In this document: positions 16,070-24,918 of the stretch, in pieces | How positions within the stretch are numbered: position 1 is the first letter of the stretch | Layout: each line of letters starts with the position of its first letter | From: Palsa-343 sp036269135 | GTDB lineage: Bacteria; Acidobacteriota; Terriglobia; Terriglobales; Acidobacteriaceae | DNA: 64,000 nucleotides | Direction of reading: 5' to 3' | Assembly (NCBI GenBank): GCA_036269135.1 | Contig: DATASQ010000003.1 | Coordinates: 1-64,000, forward strand | Notes under the pieces: generated by a model | Seen by the model: only the letters and a program-made list of their open reading frames with translations | What the model was told of the DNA's origin: nothing | The model's database searches: none | Made by a program: the position numbers and the translations under genes

Positions 16070-17437
16070 TCAGGATGTGGAGCGGGGCACAGGTGCGAGA
16101 TGCGCGGTGAAGTGGCGCAGGAAGGGCGCTTCATACGTGAGGCGCATGCCGCGGATTTTCTCGCGACTGTTCCAGACTTCGAGGATGACTTCGACGAGGT
16201 AGTCGATGTGGCTCTGTGTGTAGACGCGGCGGGGGATGGCGAGGCGGACGAGGTCCATTTGCGCGGCCCGGGCGAACATGAGGGTGCCGATTTCGACGGA
16301 GCGGACGCCGCCTTCGAGGTAGAGCTCGCAGGCGAGGGCGACGCCGGGGAACTGATCCTGCGGGATGTGCGGTAAGAACGCGCGGGCGTCGAGGTAGATG
16401 GCGTGGCCGCCGGGTGGCTGGACGATGGGGACTCCGGCGGCGGCAATATGATTGCCGAGGTAGGCGGTGGAGGCGATGCGGTAGCGGAGGTAGTCCTCGT
16501 GGAGGGCTTCCTGCACGCCGACGGCGATGGCTTCGAGGTCGCGTCCGGCGAGGCCGCCGTAGGTGGGATAGCCTTCGGTGAGGATGAGGAGATCTTTCTC
16601 CTGCTGGGCGAGGATGTCGTCGTTGGTGCAGAGGAAGCCGCCGATGTTGGCCATGCCGTCTTTTTTTGCGGACATGGTGCAGCCATCGCCGTAGCGGAAC
16701 ATCTCCTGGGCGATTTCTTTGGGAGTTTTGTCAGAGTAGCCGGGCTCGCGGAGCTTGATGAACCAGGAATTTTCAGCGAAGCGGCAGGCGTCAAAGTAGA
16801 GCGGAATACCGTGGCGGCGGCAGACGGCGCTGACCTGGCGGATATTTTCCATGGAGACGGGCTGACCGCCGCCGGAATTATTTGTGATCGTGAGCATGAC
16901 TAATGGAATGCGGTCGCGGCCCACGCGGGCGATGAGGGGTTCGAGGGCGGCGACGTCCATATTGCCTTTGAAGGGTGCGGCAATGGAGGGCTGGCGGCCC
17001 GCAGCGGGAAGCAGGTCGACGGCTTCGGCTCCGGTGAATTCGACGTTAGCGCGAGTGGTGTCGAAGTGGGTGTTGTTGGGGATTACATCGCCTTTTTTGC
17101 AGGAGACGCCAAAGAGGATGCGTTCGGCGGCACGGCCCTGGTGGGTGGGGATGACGTGTTTGTAACCGAAGATGTCCTGAATGGAATCGCGGAAGCGGTC
17201 GAAGCTGCGGCTGCCGGCGTAGCTCTCGTCGCCTTCCATCATGGCGGCCCACTGGTGGGTGGACATGGCGCCGGTGCCGGAGTCGGTGAGCAGGTCGATG
17301 AGGACATCGTCGGCGGGGAGCAGGAACATGTTGTAGTGGGCGGCGGCGAGGAGCTGTTCGCGCTGGGCGCGGGTGGTCCAGCGGATGGGCTCGACACTCT
17401 TGATACGAAAAGGCTCGATGACGGTGCGGACGGGCAT
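16070..17437 (-). CDS. tnaA: tryptophanase (beta-eliminating lyase; tyrosine phenol-lyase relative)
   Basis: 455 residues, full length. It is a PLP fold-type I enzyme: IDLLTDSGTGAMS, HVIPTHQGRAAE, PLP-binding YFDACRFAENS and Schiff-base lysine in TMSAKKDG. Overall wording is close to tyrosine phenol-lyases (EPFRIKSVE, YGGLAGRDLEA), but three family-diagnostic positions match tryptophanase. Asp occurs in THFDTT (Thr in TPL). Ile occurs in VRSVEIG (TPL has Arg, which binds the phenol). His occurs in LRHFTA (TPL has Phe). It should cleave L-tryptophan to indole, pyruvate and ammonia. There is no tnaC-like leader or tnaB permease nearby. The start at 17437 is by homology. Confidence 0.85.
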   Translation of the reverse strand: MPVRTVIEPFRIKSVEPIRWTTRAQREQLLAAAHYNMFLLPADDVLIDLLTDSGTGAMSTHQWAAMMEGDESYAGSRSFDRFRDSIQDIFGYKHVIPTHQGRAAERILFGVSCKKGDVIPNNTHFDTTRANVEFTGAEAVDLLPAAGRQPSIAAPFKGNMDVAALEPLIARVGRDRIPLVMLTITNNSGGGQPVSMENIRQVSAVCRRHGIPLYFDACRFAENSWFIKLREPGYSDKTPKEIAQEMFRYGDGCTMSAKKDGMANIGGFLCTNDDILAQQEKDLLILTEGYPTYGGLAGRDLEAIAVGVQEALHEDYLRYRIASTAYLGNHIAAAGVPIVQPPGGHAIYLDARAFLPHIPQDQFPGVALACELYLEGGVRSVEIGTLMFARAAQMDLVRLAIPRRVYTQSHIDYLVEVILEVWNSREKIRGMRLTYEAPFLRHFTAHLAPVPRSTS

Positions 17438-17549
17438 GGTTGGGGTCTCTGGGCTGCGCGATGCGGACAGGCGGGGTACAAGAGTGCGAGAGCGGGCCTG
17501 CCCTGCCTATAGTAGACGGTGGCATGCGATTCGGGGCGGAGATGAGGGT

Positions 17550-18332
17550 ATGGGGCTAACGGCGGAGGAACGGGACCGGTTGCGCGTGGTTCTGGTGCGG
17601 ACGCGGAATCCGCTGAACATTGGCGCGGTGGCGCGGGCGATGGTGAACTTTGGGTTTAACCATCTGCGGGTGGTCGAACCATACGAGAAGGCGTTTCGCG
17701 AGGCGCGGTCGGCGGTGGATGCAGAGCCGGTGCTGAAGGCAGCGGAGGAGTTCAGGCAGATTGCGGATGCGGTGGCGGACTGCGCGCTGGTGGTGGGAAC
17801 GGCGGAGGGGCGGCAGCGGAAGCCGGAGGAGCCGCTGCAGCGGCTGGAGGCGGGCGTGGAGGAGATCCGGCGGCAACTGCGAAGCGGGGCGCGGGTGGCG
17901 GTACTGTTTGGGTCGGAGAAGCGGGGCTTATCGAACCAGGAGCTGAGTTATTGCCGGAGGGTGCTGCGGATTCCCACGGAGGGCGAGCAGCCGTCGATGA
18001 ATCTGGGGCAGGCGGTGGCTGTGTTGCTGTATGAAGCGATACGGCAGGAGGAGGCGCAGGCCGAACCGGCGATGGAGATACCGCCGGCGACGACAGGAGA
18101 TCGGGAGCGGCTGGTGGGATTGCTGGCGGAGGCTCTGAAGCTGAGCGATGCCGCACGGAAGGGTGAACGTGCCCTGGGAGAGGAGAAGATGCGGCGGCTG
18201 GTCCGGCATATGGCGCTGACAGAGCCGGATGCGCGCGAGTGGATGGGGATGGTACGGCAAGTGGTGTGGAAGCTGCGGGGTGGTGAGGAAAGAGAGACGC
18301 CGCGTCCTGAGGACGGATCGCCGTCCGAATAA
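17550..18332 (+). CDS. trmJ: tRNA (cytidine/uridine-2'-O-)-methyltransferase TrmJ
   Basis: 260 residues. SPOUT fold: VVLVRTRNPLNIGAVARAM at the N-terminus, VGTAEGRQRKP, and the knot motifs VLFGSEKRGLSNQEL and PSMNLGQAVAVLLYE. The C-terminal 80 residues form the helical extension seen in TrmJ. It methylates the 2'-O of nucleotide 32 in tRNA anticodon loops. The start at 17550 has GAGGG upstream and removes 59 upstream codons that lack homology. Divergent from tnaA (112 bp). Confidence 0.92.
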   Translation: MGLTAEERDRLRVVLVRTRNPLNIGAVARAMVNFGFNHLRVVEPYEKAFREARSAVDAEPVLKAAEEFRQIADAVADCALVVGTAEGRQRKPEEPLQRLEAGVEEIRRQLRSGARVAVLFGSEKRGLSNQELSYCRRVLRIPTEGEQPSMNLGQAVAVLLYEAIRQEEAQAEPAMEIPPATTGDRERLVGLLAEALKLSDAARKGERALGEEKMRRLVRHMALTEPDAREWMGMVRQVVWKLRGGEERETPRPEDGSPSE

Positions 18333-18449
18333 AAGAGAGCGGCCCTGGCTCGACTCGAATCGCGCGACGGTTCGAAGAAGTATTCTCTTGAGTTGCATTT
18401 ATCGATTTTTCACGTTGCTCTGCCATGCCGGGACCTGAAGGAACGAGAA

Positions 18450-18698
18450 GTGAATCGAGAACACAATGCTATTGCTGGTCTTTTCTGGGCCATGGTTTTT
18501 TCTGTCATTGGAGCCGCAATCCTGTTTGGAATCGTTGATCTGGCCAGGCGGCTGGGGTTTGCCCCATTTGCCGCAGGCTTTGTTTTTGGCGGCTGCGGAA
18601 CGTTGGGGGTTGTCAAACTCGTTCAGAAACTGAGGCCTTACCGGAGGGAGCCTGGGCTATCCGCCGATTCAACGAAGCTGGCCCGGTCCGGCTCATAG
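18450..18698 (+). CDS. small two-helix membrane protein, hypothetical
   Basis: 82 residues from a GTG at 18450 preceded by AAGGA about 8 bases upstream; an upstream ATG at 18393 is the alternative. Two predicted membrane helices (AIAGLFWAMVFSVIGAAILF and FAPFAAGFVFGGCGTLGVV) are separated by a short RRLG loop. The tail is basic, then Ser-rich. I recognise no family. It is possibly cotranscribed with trmJ (117 bp downstream). Confidence 0.5.
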   Translation: MNREHNAIAGLFWAMVFSVIGAAILFGIVDLARRLGFAPFAAGFVFGGCGTLGVVKLVQKLRPYRREPGLSADSTKLARSGS

Positions 18699-18843
18699 AT
18701 GCGCGGATCGGCTTCGATCACGCGGCGCGCGGTATCGATCCTGGCGGACGGACGTGACTGGACAAAGCCGCCGGGCCGGGCATCACCGAATGAAATATTA
18801 GTGGCGAGACGGCGCAGGGAAACGTGTGTTTAGGGGGAATTCG

Positions 18844-19626
18844 ATGGCGGATCAGGAATGCGTGGCGGTGGTGACGGGCGGGGCACAGGGCATTGGGCGG
18901 CGGGCGGCGGAGCTGCTGGCGGAACGAGGGTATCGAGTGGCGATCTTCGACCTGCGGGCGGCGGCGGCGACGGTGGAGGCGATTCGGCGGCGCGGCGGGG
19001 AGGCGATGGCGTTTGCGGGCGATGTGACGGATGAGAGCGCGGTGGAGCGCCTCGCGGAAGAAGTGATGGGGGCGTGGGGTCGCGTGGATGTGCTGGTGAA
19101 TAACGCGGGCATCAGTTTGATTCGGGCTGCGGAGGAGACGAGCGCGGCGGAGTATCGGCGGATGCTGGAGGTGAATCTGGTGGGGCCGTTTCTGCTGGCG
19201 AAGGCGTTGGGGAAGCGGATGCTGGAGGCGGGCAGCGGATCGATTGTGAATGTGGCGTCGATTGCGGGGCTGGTGGCGGTGGCGGATCGCGCGGCGTACA
19301 ACGCCTCAAAACACGGATTGGTGGGGCTGACGCGGACACTGGCGGCGGAGTGGGGCGGGCGCGGGGTGCGGGTGAACGCGGTGTGTCCGGGATGGGTGAA
19401 GACGGAGATGGATGCGGCCGACCAGGCGGGCGGGGGATACACGGACGCGGACATCACGCAGCGGGTGCCGATGGGGCGCTTCGCGACGCCGGACGATGTA
19501 GCGCGGGCGATCGCGTTTCTGGCCGACGGGCGCGAGAGCGCGTTTGTGAACGGGCACACGCTGACGGTGGACGGCGGGTGGTCGTCGGATGGCAGCTGGG
19601 AATCGGTGCGGCTGCGGAAGCGGTGA
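18844..19626 (+). CDS. SDR family oxidoreductase (3-oxoacyl-ACP reductase-like)
   Basis: 260 residues, a classical short-chain dehydrogenase/reductase. Features: TGGAQGIGRRAAELL cofactor loop, NNAGIS, catalytic Ser in NVASIAG, YNASKHG (Tyr/Lys pair) and the VCPGWVKTEM active-site lid. The C-terminus has FVNGHTLTVDGGWSSDG. An acidic residue after beta-2 (FDLRA) suggests NAD(H) preference. AGGGGGA precedes the ATG at 18844; an in-frame ATG six codons earlier is also possible. The substrate is undetermined. The stop at 19626 is followed seven bases later by a sequence resembling the tRNA-Glu 3' end. Confidence 0.92.
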   Translation: MADQECVAVVTGGAQGIGRRAAELLAERGYRVAIFDLRAAAATVEAIRRRGGEAMAFAGDVTDESAVERLAEEVMGAWGRVDVLVNNAGISLIRAAEETSAAEYRRMLEVNLVGPFLLAKALGKRMLEAGSGSIVNVASIAGLVAVADRAAYNASKHGLVGLTRTLAAEWGGRGVRVNAVCPGWVKTEMDAADQAGGGYTDADITQRVPMGRFATPDDVARAIAFLADGRESAFVNGHTLTVDGGWSSDGSWESVRLRKR

Positions 19627-20000
19627 GGCGAGGTTGGCAGCGCCATCGGCTACAACAGACGCACCCCGTCCGGCATAGCTACTGCGTATTCGAGCCGGGG
19701 GGGCAGAGTGGCTCTGCCTTGCGCGGGGCTTATGAGGCAGGCTGCCGGGCAGAAGCTACTCTGCCGGACTCACGGAGGAGAAATTTTCCTTGAGCCACTT
19801 AGCGAGGCCACCTGCCGGGATTTTCATGCCTCCGCAACACAATCGAAGCATTCTAACTGTTGGGGCGCGCTTAGGGACAAACCTCTGCCGTAAGGAAGGA
19901 ACTGGATGAAAATGAGAGCGACCCGCGGCTCTTTGCCGTCGAAATTGCTCCTTGAGGCACTCCTCTGTATGGTGGAATTCTCAGCGCGGCTGAGACTTGC
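19627..20000. other. intergenic region with a degenerate tRNA-Glu 3'-end match
   Basis: 374 bp without a credible gene. 19633-19649 matches the first 17 bases of the 35-bp att-like repeat at 24779 with one mismatch. The remainder has short GGCAGAGTGGCTCTGCC-type hairpins (about 19700-19720) and no clear promoter. Confidence 0.4.
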
Positions 20001-21476
20001 ATGAGGCGAAGAGATTTCGTACGGCTTGGATGGGCCACAATTCTCGCGGCCGGGGCAGGCAGCCTGCCTGCATCCGGGGAGTCGCCAGGGCTGCAGCCGG
20101 CTGCTGGCTTACAGCAGCATCGGATGGCGCCGCCGGGCAGGAAGGCCAGCGAGCGAGGGGCGGATTTCACCCTGCAAATCGCCCCCATGCTGGTGGAGCT
20201 GGCCCCGCAGGTTGTCATCAGCACTATCGGCTACAGCCATCAGGTCCCTGGTCCCCTGCTGCGGATGCGCGAGGGGCAGCGCGTCACGGTTGACGTTGCG
20301 AATGAGACAGACGTTCCGGAGTATGTGCATTGGCATGGCCTGTTCGTTCCGCCGGAAGTGGACGGGGTGGAAGAAGAAGGGACGCCGCCGGTGCCGCCCC
20401 ACGGGAGGCGGCGCTATGAATTCGTGGCCAGGCCAGCGGGTTCGCGATGGTACCACTCGCATACCGCGGCCATGATGGATCTGCATCGGGGCGCCTACAC
20501 CGGCCAGTTCGGGTTTCTGATGATCGATACGGCGGAGGACCGCGGACACTACGATCAGGAAGTGTTTCTGGCGCTGCGTGAATGGCAATATTTTCTTTCG
20601 GCGGTGGATCCGGATGAGATGGCGGCGAATCCGCACGACCCGATGCCGGAAAAGCCCGCCACGCCGGACCGGCGTCCGAACGGACTCGAAGTCAGCGCAC
20701 CGCTTTATTCGATCAACGACAAAATACTCGGAGCGGGCGAGCCCCTTCGCGTGCAGCCGGGTCAGCGCGTCCTGATGCACCTGCTTAACGCGAGCGCTGC
20801 GCAAATTCATCGCCTGGCTCTTCCCGGCCACAAGTTTCAGGTGGTCGCTCTCGACGGCAATCCCGTGCCCGCGCCACAGCCGGTCGATGTGATTGAGATC
20901 GCCCCGGGCGAGCGGGTGGATGCGATGGTGGAGATGAATAACCCAGGGGTCTGGATATTAGGGGAGATCCGCGATGTCGCGCGGCAATCGGGTATGGGCA
21001 TCGTGGTGGAATACGCGAACCAGAAGCAGCGGGCGCGCTGGACTCCGCCTCCGAGATCGCGCTGGGACTACACGATTTTCGGCACGAGCGCGGAGCATCC
21101 CGCGCCAGACCACACCATCGACATGGTCTTTGAAAAGGTGCCGGGCGGACCGAACGGAATCAATCACTGGCGGGTCAACGGCAGGGAATATCCGCATGGC
21201 CGGGAATTCGAGTTCCGGGAGGGGCGCCGCTACCGGCTGGTGTTTCACAATCGCAGCGACGATTCTCACCCTCTGCATATCCACCGGCACCGGTTCGAGC
21301 TGGTCGAGCTGAACGGCAAGCCGACCGCCGGCATCAAGAAAGACACGGTGATTGTTCCGGCCTATGGACGCGCCACGGTGGATCTGGTCGCCGACCATCC
21401 AGGCCTTACGCTGTTTCACTGCCATATGCAGCAGCACATGGACTTTGGTTTCATGGCGCTGTTTCGCTACGCCTGA
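20001..21476 (+). CDS. multicopper oxidase, Tat-exported
   Basis: 491 residues. It has a twin-arginine signal (MRRRDFVRLG with an Ala/Gly-rich core). Three cupredoxin domains carry the four copper-binding signatures: VHWHGL, WYHSH, HPLHIHRH and the C-terminal FHCHMQQHMDFGFM. The Met after the last motif is the expected axial ligand of type 1 copper. Related enzymes oxidise phenolics, metals or Cu(I) with O2 in the periplasm. There is no copper chaperone or CopB beside it, so the role (copper tolerance versus laccase-like) is unresolved. The start at 20001 places the RR motif correctly; Shine-Dalgarno is absent. Confidence 0.93.
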   Translation: MRRRDFVRLGWATILAAGAGSLPASGESPGLQPAAGLQQHRMAPPGRKASERGADFTLQIAPMLVELAPQVVISTIGYSHQVPGPLLRMREGQRVTVDVANETDVPEYVHWHGLFVPPEVDGVEEEGTPPVPPHGRRRYEFVARPAGSRWYHSHTAAMMDLHRGAYTGQFGFLMIDTAEDRGHYDQEVFLALREWQYFLSAVDPDEMAANPHDPMPEKPATPDRRPNGLEVSAPLYSINDKILGAGEPLRVQPGQRVLMHLLNASAAQIHRLALPGHKFQVVALDGNPVPAPQPVDVIEIAPGERVDAMVEMNNPGVWILGEIRDVARQSGMGIVVEYANQKQRARWTPPPRSRWDYTIFGTSAEHPAPDHTIDMVFEKVPGGPNGINHWRVNGREYPHGREFEFREGRRYRLVFHNRSDDSHPLHIHRHRFELVELNGKPTAGIKKDTVIVPAYGRATVDLVADHPGLTLFHCHMQQHMDFGFMALFRYA

Positions 21477-21677
21477 GCAGGGCATCGGGTTAACCGGACC
21501 CGGTCGCGGCTGCGCATCGTTGCTCTGCTGTTGGCTGGAATGGGGCGCCACATTCTGCCTGTCACGGCATCTTCACACATCCGAAACACACGCGAAACGT
21601 TGAAGAGATAAAAGTGGGTGGTTTGGCGAGTATCCCCATCCCCATCCCAACCCCAAAATCCGAAACGTGAGGACTGT

Positions 21678-23024
21678 ATGGAGACGACGCAAGGCAGGAT
21701 CCGTGTGGCTGTGCTTATGGGCGCGGTCGCCTCGGTGCTGGCATTTGCACCCGCGGCCAATGCACAGAATCAAAATCCCCATTCCAATTCATGGTCAAGC
21801 AACCGGGGCTGGTCACCCGCCAACTGGGTGCCGAACGGCAATCCCTGGCCGTACAACAAGTTGCAAAACCCACCTGTGCTGGGCGTAGTGGGCGACGTGG
21901 CCTGCCAGCCAGGCGAGGAAGAGAGTGGGGAAAAGGCGGGTGAAAACTGCGACGGGGACACCGCTCAGAATCTGGTGGAAAGCCAGGCAGCCACTGCGCA
22001 ACAGATTGAGAATATGAAGCCTGACCGCGTCGCGCTGCTTGGCGACGAGCAATACCAGGTAGGCCAGTATTCGGACTTTGAGAACTCCTACGAATTGACC
22101 TACGGGGCTTTCAAGATGATCACGCGGCCCGCGCCTGGCAACCACGAGTTCTATACCGAGCACGGCGCGATCGGCGTTGCCGGCTACGGCTACTTCTCTT
22201 ACTTCAACGGCGTCCAGCACAATACCGATGGATCCATCATGACGGCGACCATCGCCGGCAACCCGGACACCGCGGGGACCTTCACCCAGCCCGTGCCGTA
22301 CTCCGATGGACAGGCGGGGCACTTTGCGCAGTCGGGCGGACTGGGAACGAACAGTACCGGCGGCCCCGTCGGGGTCGGCAATGGCTGGTACTCCTATAAC
22401 CTGGGCGGGTGGCACCTGATCTCGCTCAATATCGAGTGCGAGACACAGCCGGGCGGCTGTTCGACCACCGGTTCGTGGTTTGCCTCCGAGCTTGAATGGC
22501 TGAAAAAAGATCTTGCGGCCAATCACTCCGCGTGCACACTCGCTTACTGGCACCAGCCCACCTACAGCCCGGCCAACGGCATCAGCGAAGAGGGCATTAC
22601 CGCGCAGGCCTTTTGGCAATTGCTCTATGAGTACCGGGCCGACCTGGTGCTGAACGGACACGACCACCTGTATGCCCGGTACCGTCCCCTTGACCCGTCG
22701 GAGAACTACGATCCAAAGAACGGCATACGCGAGTTCGTGGTGGGCACGGGCGGCGAGACACTCGATACGGTTGTCTCAGCCACGGTGACGACCGGCACGG
22801 GGGAAACCAACATGGAGGATCCTGACGGCAACGTCAACTTCAACGCCAAGAATCTCGAGGCGTCCAGCGGCGAATTCTGGGGCGTGATGGGCCTGACGCT
22901 CCTTCCGAACGGCTACAAGTGGGATTACGAGTCGGCGTTGAAGGATCCTGCGCAGACGACGGGTCCGGCTACTTACAGTGACAAGGGCGCGGGCACCTGC
23001 CACGGTTCCGGCCCGCGGTGGTGA
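21678..23024 (+). CDS. secreted metallophosphoesterase (purple-acid-phosphatase-like)
   Basis: 448 residues with a signal peptide ending near ANAQN. It is a calcineurin-like fold: metal ligands in VVGDVAC (residue about 75), ALLGDEQYQ, the PGNHEFY motif and LNGHDHLYARY. Between them lies LAYWHQPTYSP. A repeat-free insert of Gly/Asp-rich sequence follows the first motif. It would release phosphate from organic phosphate esters outside the cytoplasm. The start at 21678 has GTGAGG upstream; 20 earlier in-frame codons are unlikely. A strong terminator lies 47 bp after the stop. Confidence 0.9.
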   Translation: METTQGRIRVAVLMGAVASVLAFAPAANAQNQNPHSNSWSSNRGWSPANWVPNGNPWPYNKLQNPPVLGVVGDVACQPGEEESGEKAGENCDGDTAQNLVESQAATAQQIENMKPDRVALLGDEQYQVGQYSDFENSYELTYGAFKMITRPAPGNHEFYTEHGAIGVAGYGYFSYFNGVQHNTDGSIMTATIAGNPDTAGTFTQPVPYSDGQAGHFAQSGGLGTNSTGGPVGVGNGWYSYNLGGWHLISLNIECETQPGGCSTTGSWFASELEWLKKDLAANHSACTLAYWHQPTYSPANGISEEGITAQAFWQLLYEYRADLVLNGHDHLYARYRPLDPSENYDPKNGIREFVVGTGGETLDTVVSATVTTGTGETNMEDPDGNVNFNAKNLEASSGEFWGVMGLTLLPNGYKWDYESALKDPAQTTGPATYSDKGAGTCHGSGPRW

Positions 23025-23454
23025 ACCGGATTCGTCTTCGTCCCATCCGGCTCGATTTGCTTCTGTAAGCGTTCCCCCCTTTGCGCGCCATCGCGGAGGG
23101 GGGACTTCTTTTGCGTGGGCTCAGGTTTCTGCGGAGTTTCCCGGCGCGAGAAAGGTCGGAGTGAGCAGTGTAGGAATGCAGGATGCCGCATCGAGCAGCA
23201 TAACGGTCAAGTGCCCCGCAGCGAAATGAGCCTGCTTTGAGCAAGTAGCCATTGACCCACTTTGTAAAACGATCTCTTACGCTTTGGCGTGGCGTAGCCT
23301 CAAGCGATGACATCACATCGATACCCGAATACAGAAGAGTCAAGCGAGGGAGTATTCGACCCTTCGCCAGACAGTCTTCGATTGATTCGATCAGGGCGAT
23401 GATTGCGATAAAAAGCTTCCATAGCTCAGACGATCTGTTAACACTTGAAGACAA
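22969..23454 (-). pseudogene. truncated hypothetical gene downstream of the NYN nuclease
   Basis: The frame opens at 23454 and reads 110 residues that look like a real protein (helical start SELWKLFIAIIALIESIED, then GIDVMSSLE, FTKWVNGYLL, and the dense RYAARCGILHSYT...SDLSRAGK block). I recall similar patterns in small hypothetical proteins with a further 60-70 C-terminal residues. Here, after about 23125, the frame runs into Arg/Ser-rich sequence, crosses the neighbour's terminator (23071-23111) and overlaps the phosphoesterase 3' end antisense. The C-terminal half therefore appears lost. It begins 37 bp after the NYN gene stop and is probably cotranscribed with it. Confidence 0.5.
23071..23111 (+). 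terminator. rho-independent terminator
   Basis: GTTCCCCCC (23071-23079) pairs with GGGGGGAC (23098-23105) around an inner GCG/CGC stem, followed by TTCTTTT. It ends the phosphoesterase transcript. Confidence 0.7.
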
Positions 23455-23491
23455 GCATTTGCCCCCGATTAGTTCAGCGGGGATCGCCGCG

Positions 23492-24385
23492 CTATGACTT
23501 GACAGCTTGTAACGGCTTTAGCACGTAATTCAGGAAAGACAGCCTCATCTCTCGCCGTTCATCACCCGTCAGGTTTCTGCCCAGCAACGCTCGGCAAGTC
23601 CCCAAGAGCCTCCCGTCGTATTCCGCTGGAACCTGCTTGGAATTCGACAGGACGGCTGCTAGACGCTCCAGATCTTCAGTCGTGTCATTCGCGAGCGTCT
23701 GCTTGATCGCGGAGTCGATGACAACGTGGATGTCTTTTTCCGCTTCGCCTTTGACCTTGCCCGCAACTTTTGACGCGAGAGGGGCGGATGCAGCATGTAC
23801 TGGTGCGGAAACCACAGCGATGGTTGGCGTCCGCTGCACGTTTTGCTGTGCCACGACGCTCAGGAACTTTGAAACATCGGCTTTCGCGATTTCGTGTACC
23901 GTGTCTACTTCTTGCCTCAGAAGAGGAGACTGTGACACCCGAGTAGGTTCAAGGCCGACTAAATGGATGCGCACCCCGAAGCTCTGAGCGATTTGTACCG
24001 CGATTCTGATGTCAATGTCGCTTGCCACGATGGTCGCGTTGCATATTGATTGATTGCGGGCCAGTTCGATCAAATCGGTGACGAGGAGAGAATCGACCTC
24101 TTTTTGCTCGCCCGCGCTGTTAATCCATCCGAGCCGAAGCTTCACATCCGGCATACTGGCGATCAATTGATGGTCAACGGTCGCTCCATTTCGCGCCCCG
24201 TCGTACCAATAAACGCGGAGAATCTCCACAGTTCGGCTTTGAGACGCTGCCAGCGCCTTTAGCTGCGCTACAATCTCAACTTCGTTTAGCTTCAGATTTT
24301 TTCGGTCTGATTTGTGTCCGAGGAGGGAAACTGAACCTTGGGCGAATACATACCCAGCGTCAACAAAGATCGCGTGCCGTTTCAT
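23492..24385 (-). CDS. NYN-domain (PIN-like) ribonuclease protein
   Basis: 297 residues. The N-terminal 170 residues are a NYN/LabA-like PIN domain: IFVDAGYVF (first acidic residue), KEVDSLLVTDLIELA (second acidic cluster) and IVASDIDIRIAVQIAQ (third). These would chelate Mg2+ for RNA cleavage. The C-terminal 100 residues are helical, charged and unassigned. The ATG at 24385 has AAGGGG upstream; the 34 upstream codons are Cys-rich junk. The promoter at 24506-24478 is good. Lower GC than the flanks and position beside a tRNA-linked element suggest acquisition. NYN proteins occur in RNA turnover and some defence loci; which applies here is unknown. Confidence 0.85.
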   Translation of the reverse strand: MKRHAIFVDAGYVFAQGSVSLLGHKSDRKNLKLNEVEIVAQLKALAASQSRTVEILRVYWYDGARNGATVDHQLIASMPDVKLRLGWINSAGEQKEVDSLLVTDLIELARNQSICNATIVASDIDIRIAVQIAQSFGVRIHLVGLEPTRVSQSPLLRQEVDTVHEIAKADVSKFLSVVAQQNVQRTPTIAVVSAPVHAASAPLASKVAGKVKGEAEKDIHVVIDSAIKQTLANDTTEDLERLAAVLSNSKQVPAEYDGRLLGTCRALLGRNLTGDERREMRLSFLNYVLKPLQAVKS

Positions 24386-24477
24386 AAGGAACCCCTTAAT
24401 GACTACGGGGCCCCCGCAGGAGCCCCTAAATAGTCCGGTGCGGCACAATAGTAAAATAGGCACACACCGGCACACAA

Positions 24478-24506
24478 AACATAGCACAGGTAGACTGCAA
24501 GTTCAA
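24478..24506 (-). promoter_or_regulatory. sigma-70 promoter of the NYN gene
   Basis: On the minus strand TTGAAC (24506-24501), a 17-base spacer, then TATGTT (24483-24478). It is about 93 bases before the NYN start. The leader contains a GGGGC/GCCCC hairpin near 24407-24427. Confidence 0.6.
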
Positions 24507-24715
24507 GCAGGCTTTAGACATTGGCAGCGCAGTTCGGTGAAGGCTACGTTATCGGGGCATGACCGAAGTTCTTATGTACCCCGATCTTGCCGACGATGCC
24601 CCCCGCGCCGGTCGCTGACTCCGGATGGGGGCGTCATGGTCGGATTCCCCAGCGCCAGAGCGGAGCGCTCACATTCTCCCAAACACCGCGCCGCCATTTG
24701 GATATTTATTTAGAT

Positions 24716-24740
24716 AAAAGGGCGCAATCGCGCCCCTTTT
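24716..24740. terminator. bidirectional terminator-like hairpin
   Basis: AAAAGGGCGC-AATC-GCGCCCCTTTT: a GC stem with A/T tails on both sides, so it can act in either direction. It sits 38 bp outside the left att-like repeat. Confidence 0.65.
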
Positions 24741-24778
24741 CCGTAGTGGGGAACGGTGACTAACTGCTTTGTTTTAAT

Positions 24779-24813
24779 GTTGGTAGCGCCATCGGGGATC
24801 GAACCCGAACTCT
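24779..24813 (-). repeat. att-like copy of the tRNA-Glu 3' end
   Basis: 35-bp perfect copy of acceptor stem, CCA and T arm of the tRNA at 26498-26574. No D arm or anticodon arm, so it is not a functional tRNA. Confidence 0.8.
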
Positions 24814-24918
24814 AAGCTGGCCCTTTCCAGTCAATAATATGAACGCGGGAGACACGAAGGGATACAGAAAAATGCGGCATCCTGGAGACAAATGGATACA
24901 CGGGATACATGAAAACGA

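Noticed and set aside
19708..19893. 61-codon plus-strand frame
   Set aside because: No ribosome-binding site, domain or composition signal; treated as intergenic.
23252..23497. 81-codon plus-strand frame opposite the truncated gene
   Set aside because: The minus-strand frame over the same bases has a protein-like pattern and follows the NYN gene; the plus frame has none.
24781..24813. A second tRNA gene
   Set aside because: Only acceptor and T arm are present; it is a 3'-end copy, consistent with an att site.
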